The notes under the pieces were generated by a model that did no database searches, had not been told where the DNA came from, and saw nothing but the letters and a program-made list of their open reading frames with translations. Of a DNA stretch of 13,379 nucleotides, positions 9,108 to 13,379 are shown one piece after another (positions within the stretch are counted from its first letter, which is position 1; every line of letters starts with the position of its first letter). The position numbers and the translations under genes were made by a program. The DNA lies in NCBI GenBank assembly GCA_902463875.1, contig CABQHR010000028.1:1-13379 (forward strand), read 5' to 3'. Origin of the DNA: an uncultured Collinsella sp. GTDB lineage: Bacteria > Actinomycetota > Coriobacteriia > Coriobacteriales > Coriobacteriaceae.

Positions 9108-9647
9108 CTACTCGGCAGCAGCCTCAGTCTCGACCTCGGCGGTCTCGGCCTCGGCGACCTCAGCGGCCTCCTCGACCTCAGCCTCGGCAGCGAGCTCCTC
9201 GGCGGTAACGCCGACGAGAACGACAACCTCGGCCTTGATCTCGCGGTACAGCGAGATGGCAACGGTGTGGGCACCGGCAACCTTAATGGGCTTGCCGAGC
9301 TCGACGCGCTTGCGGTCGATGTCCATACCGAGCTGAGCCTTGATGGCGTCAGCGATCATAGCGGCGGTAACGGAGCCAAAGAGGATGCCCTCGTCGCCGA
9401 CCTTGACGTCAACGGTGACCGTCTTGCCCTCGAAGGCAGCCTTGGTCTCATTGGCGGTAGCCAGACGGACGGCCTCGCGCTTGGCGATGTTGTTGCGACG
9501 CTCGTCAAGCTGCTTGAGGTTGCCCTTGGTGGCGGCAACAGCGAGCTTCTTGGGGAACAGGAAGTTCTCAGCGTAACCCTGAGCGACCTCTACGACGTCA
9601 CCCTCGCCGCCCTTGCCCTTGATCTCATCGAGAAGAATAACCTTCAT
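9108..9647 (-). CDS. rplI: 50S ribosomal protein L9 with an acidic tail
   Basis: L9 binds 23S rRNA in the large subunit and supports reading-frame fidelity. Residues 1-50 match the conserved N-terminal domain (MKVILLDEIKGKGGEGDVVEVAQGYAENFLFPK begins it), and 77-147 the C-terminal domain, ending in VVVLVG. Family members are normally about 148 residues; here 30 extra residues (about 149-179) are almost only Ala, Glu, Val and Thr with no basic residue. ATG 9647 has GGGAG 7 bases upstream. The start is 15 bases after the rpsR stop, so the two are cotranscribed and probably translationally linked. Confidence 0.97.
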   Translation of the reverse strand: MKVILLDEIKGKGGEGDVVEVAQGYAENFLFPKKLAVAATKGNLKQLDERRNNIAKREAVRLATANETKAAFEGKTVTVDVKVGDEGILFGSVTAAMIADAIKAQLGMDIDRKRVELGKPIKVAGAHTVAISLYREIKAEVVVLVGVTAEELAAEAEVEEAAEVAEAETAEVETEAAAE

Positions 9648-9662
9648 GATGCGTCTCCCTTC

Positions 9663-9929
9663 TTAGCCGCGGTCGCGGTTGCCACGAGAGGAAACCACGG
9701 GGACGGTGTACGGCAGGAGAGCCATCTCGCGGGCGCGCTTGATGGCGTTGGCGATGTCATGCTGATGCTGCGTGCAAGCGCCAGTGACGCGACGGGGCTT
9801 GATCTTGCCACGGTCGGTCATGTACTTACGGAGAAGCTGAGTGTCCTTATAGTCGATGAACTCAGTGTTCTCCTTGCAGAACTGGCAGTACTTACGACGC
9901 GGCTGACGTGCAGAAAAATCATTAGCCAT
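9663..9929 (-). CDS. rpsR: 30S ribosomal protein S18
   Basis: S18 pairs with S6 on the platform of the small subunit. The 88-residue protein has [19 protein letters not shown] and [26 protein letters not shown] core sequence, ending in a basic tail. It keeps CxxC (Cys15, Cys18) and CxxH (Cys52, His55), so it is the presumed zinc-binding form of S18. ATG 9929 (MANDF) is used because AAAGG lies 9 bases upstream and it gives the family start; an in-frame extension to 9980 would be out of family. Confidence 0.97.
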   Translation of the reverse strand: MANDFSARQPRRKYCQFCKENTEFIDYKDTQLLRKYMTDRGKIKPRRVTGACTQHQHDIANAIKRAREMALLPYTVPVVSSRGNRDRG

Positions 9930-9953
9930 GTCAAAATACCTTTCATTTGGCAA

Positions 9954-9969
9954 CTTCGGCGAACCGAAG
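9954..9969 (-). repeat. Small UUCG hairpin between ssb and rpsR
   Basis: On the minus strand CTTCGG, loop TTCG, CCGAAG form a 6-bp hairpin 25-40 bases before the rpsR start, within the 72-base ssb-rpsR gap. There is no T-run after it. It might stabilise the processed mRNA or influence rpsR translation. Confidence 0.45.
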
Positions 9970-10001
9970 CCGCCTCTCACTCAAAAATAGGTGAACAACC
10001 C

Positions 10002-10454
10002 TTAGAACGGGATGTCCTCATCGTAGACGTCGACCGCGGGCGGCGTAGCCACCGGTGCGGCAGGACGTGCTGCGGGCGCGGGAGCTGCGGGGGCGTAACC
10101 GCCCTGATCGTAGCCACCCTGGCCACCACGGGAGCTCATAAACTCGATCTCATCGACGATGACCTCAAGCTTGCTCCGGCGCTGGCCGTCGCGCTCCCAA
10201 GAGCTGTAGCGCAGCTTGCCCTCGATCGCGACCTTGTTTCCCTTTGCCAGGAAACGGCTCACGGCCTCGGCGCGGGTGCCGAACATAGTGCAGTCGACAA
10301 AGTTGGGATAGTCCTCCCACTCGCCAGTCTGCGCGTTGCGGCGACGATCGTTCACGGCGACGCCAAAGGACAGAACCTGGGTTCCGCCGGCGGTGGCGCG
10401 CAACTCGGGATCGCGGGTGAGGTTACCGGTGATGTTCACTCGATTGATGCTCAT
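10002..10454 (-). CDS. ssb: Single-stranded DNA-binding protein
   Basis: SSB coats single-stranded DNA during replication and repair and recruits partners through its C-terminal tip. The 150-residue protein has the OB fold at 1-108 (MSINRVNITGNLTRDPELR, FGVAVNDRRRN, FVDCTMFGTRAEAV, EGKLRYSSWERDGQRRSK), a flexible Gly/Pro/Ala-rich linker (109-142) and the typical acidic tip DEDIPF. It lies between rpsF (48 bases) and rpsR (72 bases), the usual order. The Shine-Dalgarno spacing is loose (GAGG about 12 bases before ATG 10454), so translation may depend on rpsF translation. Confidence 0.98.
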   Translation of the reverse strand: MSINRVNITGNLTRDPELRATAGGTQVLSFGVAVNDRRRNAQTGEWEDYPNFVDCTMFGTRAEAVSRFLAKGNKVAIEGKLRYSSWERDGQRRSKLEVIVDEIEFMSSRGGQGGYDQGGYAPAAPAPAARPAAPVATPPAVDVYDEDIPF

Positions 10455-10502
10455 AACTCACTACTTCCTCTTGGGGCACAAGCCCAGTCCAAAACGACAG
10501 TC

Positions 10503-10796
10503 TTACTCCTGGTCGTCGCGACGGACGATCATGTGGCGGACCACAGCGTCGGTGATGCGCAGGACGCGATCAAGCTCGGCGATCTGGGTAGGATCTGCGT
10601 GGAAGTTGATGAGGGTGTAGTCACCATCGGTGAGGTCGTTGATCTCGTAGGCGAGCTTGCGCTTGCCCCACTCGTCAACGGAGTCGACCTTGCCAGCGCC
10701 CTCAGCGATCGTGGTATCGATACGCTTCATAACAGCGAGACGAGTCTCGGGGTCGAGCGACGGGTCAACAAAGAACAGCAGTTCATAAGCCTTCAT
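10503..10796 (-). CDS. rpsF: 30S ribosomal protein S6
   Basis: S6 binds S18 on the small subunit platform. The 97-residue protein begins MKAYELLFFVDPSLDPE and contains GKRKLAYEINDLTDGDYTLINF and the conserved FHADP; the family length is about 95-100. ATG 10796 follows a very strong AGGAGGTGA; an in-frame ATG at 10817 would add MPRGGDN and put this site inside the gene. First gene of the rpsF-ssb-rpsR-rplI operon, with its own promoter and a leader hairpin whose loop is complementary to the Shine-Dalgarno site. Confidence 0.97.
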   Translation of the reverse strand: MKAYELLFFVDPSLDPETRLAVMKRIDTTIAEGAGKVDSVDEWGKRKLAYEINDLTDGDYTLINFHADPTQIAELDRVLRITDAVVRHMIVRRDDQE

Positions 10797-10800
10797 ATTG

Positions 10801-10851
10801 TCACCTCCTCTGGGCAAATGTGGCTTCAGGTCGTGAAGGTGCGCCTGAAGC
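10801..10851 (-). promoter_or_regulatory. rpsF leader hairpin with anti-Shine-Dalgarno loop
   Basis: The leader between promoter and ATG has an 8-bp perfect stem GCUUCAGG/CCUGAAGC (10844-10851 with 10823-10830) with a 13-base loop CGCACCUUCACGA. The loop segment CACCUUC can pair with GGAGGUG of the Shine-Dalgarno site (10802-10808; 7 pairs including one G-U), making a pseudoknot that would block translation. rpsF operons in many bacteria are known to be autoregulated by the S6:S18 complex binding the leader; this hairpin may be that site, but I could not match its usual CCG bulge. Confidence 0.55.
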
Positions 10852-10867
10852 AGGAAAAGACTTGGTA

Positions 10868-10896
10868 ATAATATCTTTCAACCTCCCAGGCTGCAA
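10868..10896 (-). promoter_or_regulatory. Sigma-A type promoter of the rpsF operon
   Basis: On the minus strand TTGCAG, 17 bases, TATTAT: near-consensus -35 and -10 hexamers with the ideal spacing. Transcription should start near 10861, giving a leader of about 65 bases. Confidence 0.8.
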
Positions 10897-11257
10897 GAAT
10901 ATGCAGCTACAACCTCATGACCTCCACATATGCCCATACTCACACGACGTTTCATGCGCATTCCAACCAAATACTGACCAAAAGCTTGACGGATCTGTTG
11001 ACAAGATACGGTGCCGTGGGGACAAGCAGAGCCAAGCCGCAGGTCAACGGGCACAAGGCTGTGGTCGCAAAATGCATACCAGTGGCCCACAGCACCACCC
11101 AAAGATTTTTAAATTCATTGCCGAGTCGCTTATGAATACCCTTTTTTGAACAATTGAGTTGATCAACCACGCTGGTCGGAAGCCGTTTTTTGGCACCTCA
11201 AGCCCCACTGCAGCGCCAAGCACGGCCAAGCGTTTTAAAAAATGCCAACTTTTCTGT
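10897..11257. other. Gene-free stretch between the rpsF promoter and the tRNA promoter
   Basis: About 360 bases of lower GC content than the surrounding genes separate two divergent transcription units. Short open frames on both strands (72-74 codons) have no Shine-Dalgarno sites and no recognisable protein character. There are runs of A and T (11102-11110, 11144-11150, 11183-11190, 11232-11241) but no convincing terminator or RNA gene. A direct TTGAC repeat (10992-10996 and 11003-11007) was seen, with no partner -10. I see nothing firm in it. Confidence 0.5.
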
Positions 11258-11285
11258 TTGCACTTTGCGATTCCTCGTGTATACT
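11258..11285 (+). promoter_or_regulatory. Promoter of the tRNA-Ser genes
   Basis: TTGCAC, 16 bases, TATACT, ending 16 bases before the tRNA-Ser(GGA) 5' end. Both hexamers are close to consensus, and AT-rich sequence lies upstream. Confidence 0.78.
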
Positions 11286-11301
11286 GACTTTCGCATTTAA
11301 C

Positions 11302-11392
11302 GGAGAGTTGTCCGAGTGGCCGAAGGAGCACGATTGGAAATCGTGTAGGCGTCAAAAGCGTCTCCAGGGTTCAAATCCCTGACTCTCCGCCA
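11302..11392 (+). tRNA. tRNA-Ser, anticodon GGA
   Basis: The acceptor stem is GGAGAGT/ACTCTCC (7 bp), the D-arm carries TGTCCGAGTGG, the anticodon stem CACGA/TCGTG encloses TTGGAAA (anticodon GGA), a long variable arm marks it as serine, and the T-loop TTCAAAT follows. G is the discriminator and CCA is encoded (11390-11392). It reads UCC and UCU. Confidence 0.96.
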
Positions 11393-11400
11393 GTTAATTC

Positions 11401-11431
11401 CAAAGCAGGCCTTCGAGCCTGCTTTGTTTTT
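11401..11431 (+). terminator. Terminator after tRNA-Ser(GGA)
   Basis: CAAAGCAGGC (11401-11410), loop CTTCGA, GCCTGCTTTG (11417-11426) then TTTTT. A perfect 10-bp stem, 9 bases after the CCA. Confidence 0.92.
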
Positions 11432-11440
11432 ACCCCACGC

Positions 11441-11531
11441 GGAGGGGTGGCAGAGTGGTTGAATGCGGCGGTCTCGAAAACCGTTTGGCCTGTATAAGGT
11501 CACGAGGGTTCGAATCCCTCCTCCTCCGCCA
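11441..11531 (+). tRNA. tRNA-Ser, anticodon CGA
   Basis: GGAGGGG pairs with CTCCTCC (one G-U), the anticodon stem GCGGT/ACCGT encloses CTCGAAA (anticodon CGA), a long variable arm is present, and the T-arm GAGGG-TTCGAAT-CCCTC is perfect. Discriminator G, with CCA encoded at 11529-11531. It reads UCG. The gene is 48 bases after tRNA-Ser(GGA) but past that gene's terminator, so it is either read through or has a promoter I did not identify. Confidence 0.96.
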
Positions 11532-11542
11532 TTTTGGTTGAG

Positions 11543-11570
11543 AAAGCTCCCAGCAATGGGAGCTTTTTTT
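11543..11570 (+). terminator. Terminator after tRNA-Ser(CGA)
   Basis: AAAGCTCCC (11543-11551), loop AGCAAT, GGGAGCTTT (11558-11566) then a run of T to 11570. A perfect 9-bp stem. Confidence 0.93.
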
Positions 11571-11674
11571 GTTTTGACTCCCTTTCAAGCAAATACGGCG
11601 CAGGAGGAGGGATTCGAACCCGCAGGGCGCGGAGCGTAAAGAAAACGAGCCAGTGGCGCGTTTTTAGCGCAGTG

Positions 11675-11694
11675 CGGTCGGCGCAAGCCGACCG
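11675..11694 (+). repeat. 8-bp hairpin with a GNRA tetraloop
   Basis: CGGTCGGC, loop GCAA, GCCGACCG. Perfect stem; in plus-strand RNA the loop is a stable GNRA tetraloop. It lies inside the MITE-like element. Confidence 0.75.
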
Positions 11695-11697
11695 AAT

Positions 11698-11722
11698 AAA
11701 TTTTGAGCTCCGCTCAAAATTT
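11698..11722. repeat. 11-bp perfect inverted repeat with 3-base loop
   Basis: AAATTTTGAGC, TCC, GCTCAAAATTT. It lies at the right end of the MITE-like element, and in minus-strand RNA is not followed by a T-run. Confidence 0.75.
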
Positions 11723-11777
11723 GGACATCCCTCCTCTTCGGCCACGCCCCCATTGCTTTCGATTTCACCTTGAATCT

Positions 11778-11844
11778 CAAACATGTACATCACCCTCCAA
11801 AAACGACATTTTTCGGCATCTTTGAAGGCTGATGTACATGTTTG
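11778..11844. repeat. 15-bp perfect inverted repeat, each arm with an ATGTACAT palindrome
   Basis: CAAACATGTACATCA (11778-11792) pairs with TGATGTACATGTTTG (11830-11844). Inside, pairing continues imperfectly (CCTCCAAA against TTTGAAGG), and AAAAA/TTTTT form an inner hairpin. Each arm also contains the self-complementary ATGTACAT, with centres 49 bases apart. It may be a pair of operators for a dimeric regulator, or the ends of another small element. Confidence 0.6.
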
Positions 11845-11908
11845 GTACCCATGACCGTTCCCAGTCCCGACCGTTTACCGAGCAATAGGGTCACCACGCC
11901 CGCCAACC

Positions 11909-11921
11909 ATGTACTATGTAC
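11909..11921 (+). promoter_or_regulatory. Possible -10 element and GTAC operator before the TRIC gene
   Basis: ATGTACTATGTAC contains TACTAT (11912-11917), a plausible -10, inside the palindrome GTAC-TAT-GTAC. It repeats the ATGTAC motif of the two upstream palindromes. Transcription from here would start near 11924, about 35 bases before the TTG start. The -35 region is poor. Confidence 0.4.
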
Positions 11922-11944
11922 GGGCATTGTCTAAACCCGCAACC

Positions 11945-11951
11945 AAAAGGA
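11945..11951 (+). promoter_or_regulatory. Shine-Dalgarno site that fixes the TTG start of the TRIC gene
   Basis: AAAAGGA stands 7 bases before the TTG at 11959; the first ATG (11977) has no such site. Confidence 0.7.
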
Positions 11952-11958
11952 CCCCATC

Positions 11959-12648
11959 TTGCCCGTCGTCGCCGCTATGACCGTTACCTCACACGCCACG
12001 GATGCCATGGTCGCTATCCCATTTTGGCTCGAGATGTTCGCTGTTGTCGCTGCATCGATCTCAGGCGTGTTGGTCGCACGCGAGCACAAGCTCGACCTGG
12101 TGGGCGCGGTCGCGCTTGCCGTGGTCTGTGGCCTGGGCGGCGGTCTTTTACGCGACATGACGCTGCAGGTGGGCAACGTCTACATCCTCAACCAGCCGAT
12201 GGCACTCCCGCTTTCCATTGCCACGGCAGCCATCATCTATATTTTCCCGGCAATCGTCGACAAGCCCGAAAAACTCATTCCCCTGCTCGACATCATATCG
12301 GTCGGTATCTACGCCGCCACTGGAGCAGACAAGGCGCTGGTCTACGGCTTTGCGCCGGCGGTGTGCATCATGATGGGCTTTTTCACCGCTGTGGGCGGCG
12401 GCATGTTGCGCGACGGCTTTATGGGCGTGGTTCCGGGCATTTTCCAACGCACTAACTTTTATGCCATCGCCGCCATCGCCGGATCGACAAGCTATGTATG
12501 CCTTGTCATGAGCGGTCTTATGAGCAATGTCGCCGCGCTGGTCGTATGCGTCGTTGTGACCATGGGGCTGCGCTGGCTATCGCTGCGCTTTGACATCAAA
12601 AGTCCCACCGAGGAAGACATCGCGCGCTTTTTGCACCGTAAAAAGTAG
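11959..12648 (+). CDS. TRIC-type cation channel / UPF0126 family membrane protein
   Basis: The 229-residue protein has about seven hydrophobic segments from residue 22 to 205, in two similar halves, each with the family's glycine motif: GGGLLRD (60-66) and GGGMLRD (146-152). These are the hallmark of the UPF0126 family, now known as bacterial trimeric intracellular cation channels, earlier listed as glycine transporters. The bacterial role, likely monovalent cation flow across the cytoplasmic membrane, is known only in outline. The TTG at 11959 is preferred by its Shine-Dalgarno site. The C-terminus is short and charged. It stands alone; the next gene begins 106 bases on. Confidence 0.93.
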   Translation: MPVVAAMTVTSHATDAMVAIPFWLEMFAVVAASISGVLVAREHKLDLVGAVALAVVCGLGGGLLRDMTLQVGNVYILNQPMALPLSIATAAIIYIFPAIVDKPEKLIPLLDIISVGIYAATGADKALVYGFAPAVCIMMGFFTAVGGGMLRDGFMGVVPGIFQRTNFYAIAAIAGSTSYVCLVMSGLMSNVAALVVCVVVTMGLRWLSLRFDIKSPTEEDIARFLHRKK

Positions 12649-12754
12649 GTGGCGCGGGCTCATCCTTCGAAATGCAACCGAGAGGTGCTTTTAGAGCGCC
12701 CACGCGTTGGGTACCCTGTTAGGTGCATATCGAGCATCTGACGAAGGATTCACT

Positions 12755-13379
12755 ATGCCCCACAATCAATTCCCGTCGACCCAACGCCGTAAAGCGTGGG
12801 GCCGCATCACCATCCTATTCGCGCTCATCGCTCTGGCGCTCACCGCACTTCCCGCTACGGCTCTTGCCGGCACGGACACCGCAGGCAACGTACTTGCGAC
12901 CGACAATGACGCCGCTCCGTCCGGCGTCGAAGGTGACCTGTACTGGGCAGGTCAGAGCCTCAACCTGGACGATACCTCCATCGACCGCGATATCATCGCC
13001 GCGGGCGATACCCTCTCAATCCGCGACTGCACGGTGGGCGGTGCCGTCCGTCTGGCGGCACGCACTATCGATATCGCCAAGACCACGGTTGATGGCAGCG
13101 TCACGGTGGTCGGTCAGCACGTTGTGCTCAACACCGACAGCTCTGCCAACTGTCTTTACGCGGTGGGCGAGACGGTTGCCCTGCGCGGCTCTACCAAGTC
13201 GGCAGCGCTTGCAGGCGACACGGTGACCATTGATGGCACCGTCGAGGGCGATGTCGAGGTTTGGGCCGATAAGCTCATCCTGGGCAAGAACGCCCACATC
13301 ACCGGCACCGTGAACGCGCACGTCTCCGAGGACCCCGAGCGCGCCGCGGGAGCCGAGGTCGGCGCGCTCAAGATCGACC
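12755..13379 (+). CDS. Secreted bactofilin-like beta-helix protein, N-terminal part, cut by the window edge
   Basis: ATG 12755 has GAAGGA 6 bases upstream. The 208 visible codons start with a signal peptide: basic QRRKAWGR (10-17), hydrophobic core 18-32, and cleavage site ALA (36-38). The mature part shows short repeats of the form G-x-V-x-G-x-V with alternating hydrophobic residues (VEGDLYWAGQSLNL, GGAVRLAARTIDIA, VDGSVTVVGQHVVL, VEGDVEVWADKLIL, ITGTVNAHV), as in right-handed beta-helices of polymer-forming bactofilins. Ordinary bactofilins are cytoplasmic, so an exported version would act at the cell surface. The function is not known. The right end, where a membrane or anchoring segment could be, is outside the window. 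Confidence 0.85.
   Translation, partial: MPHNQFPSTQRRKAWGRITILFALIALALTALPATALAGTDTAGNVLATDNDAAPSGVEGDLYWAGQSLNLDDTSIDRDIIAAGDTLSIRDCTVGGAVRLAARTIDIAKTTVDGSVTVVGQHVVLNTDSSANCLYAVGETVALRGSTKSAALAGDTVTIDGTVEGDVEVWADKLILGKNAHITGTVNAHVSEDPERAAGAEVGALKID

Larger units (their letters stand above)
11597..11748. mobile_element. MITE-like element with ends resembling tRNA-Ser 3' ends
   Basis: About 150 bases without a gene. The left end (11597-11623), on the minus strand, matches the T-arm and acceptor 3' end of the neighbouring tRNA-Ser(CGA) at 25 of 27 positions. The right end (11727-11744), on the plus strand, matches the last 18 bases of that tRNA, CCA included, at 16 of 18. The two ends are thus inverted repeats of each other. 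Between them lie a GCGC/GCGC pairing (11656-11670), an 8-bp hairpin closed by a GCAA tetraloop (11675-11694) and an 11-bp AT-rich hairpin (11698-11722). No transposase is present. It could be a non-autonomous element, a remnant of an integration event at the tRNA, or a decayed third tRNA-Ser. Confidence 0.45.

Noticed and set aside
9096..10868. Long plus-strand open frame opposite rplI, rpsR, ssb and rpsF
   Set aside because: It is antisense to four certain genes, has no matching protein character and follows from their codon use.
10878..11170. Small open frames of 72-74 codons on both strands
   Set aside because: No ribosome binding sites, no recognisable features, overlapping each other and the rpsF promoter.
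11597..11748. A third intact tRNA-Ser on the minus strand
   Set aside because: T-arm and acceptor end are present, but the T-stem has a mismatch, there is no matching 5' acceptor and the middle is replaced by hairpins.
11534..11773. 79-codon plus-strand open frame
   Set aside because: GAGGGIRTR is read from tRNA-like sequence in reverse; it spans the terminator and the hairpin-rich element.
11500..11793. 97-codon minus-strand open frame
   Set aside because: Its ends are translations of tRNA-Ser sequence (EEEGFEPS and RVRIPPPAP), well-known artefacts; no ribosome binding site.

Overview
The window looks like chromosomal DNA of a high-GC actinobacterium of the class Coriobacteriia, most likely Collinsella or a close relative. 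This is inferred from the roughly 60% GC content, the use of TTG starts with good Shine-Dalgarno sites, serine tRNA genes that encode their own CCA, and the flavour of the proteins; no marker gene proves it. Almost all of it is core genome; the accessory-looking part is the stretch from about 11,530 to 11,960.

Layout. Everything from 1 to about 10,900 is on the minus strand, so it reads from right to left. A good promoter (10,868-10,896) drives rpsF-ssb-rpsR-rplI, which ends at a strong terminator (9,034-9,075). Then come dnaB, purA, purD, a NUDIX hydrolase of the ADP-ribose pyrophosphatase type, a fused ABC exporter half-transporter and a one-pass membrane protein of unknown function, closed by a second terminator (982-1,023). 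Left of that is carA, cut by the window edge. Its leader contains what looks like a PyrR-binding hairpin whose lower stem would mask the ribosome binding site.

From about 11,250 the genes are on the plus strand: a promoter, tRNA-Ser(GGA) with its own terminator, tRNA-Ser(CGA) with its own terminator, a gene-free patch rich in inverted repeats, a TRIC-type (UPF0126) membrane channel gene starting at TTG, and the start of a secreted beta-helical, bactofilin-like protein cut by the right edge.

How the genes fit together. rpsF, rpsR and rplI supply ribosomal proteins S6, S18 and L9, ssb supplies the single-strand binding protein, and dnaB the replicative helicase: a classic bacterial cluster. 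purA and purD belong to purine synthesis and carA feeds pyrimidine and arginine synthesis, so replication, translation and nucleotide supply lie side by side. Most novelty is in RNA-level control and repeats: the carA PyrR loop, an rpsF leader whose hairpin loop is complementary to the Shine-Dalgarno site, two mutually exclusive hairpins between purA and purD, a short MITE-like element with ends resembling tRNA-Ser 3' ends, and repeated ATGTAC palindromes before the TRIC gene. I did not find a defence system, CRISPR array, transposase gene or other clear new multi-gene system.
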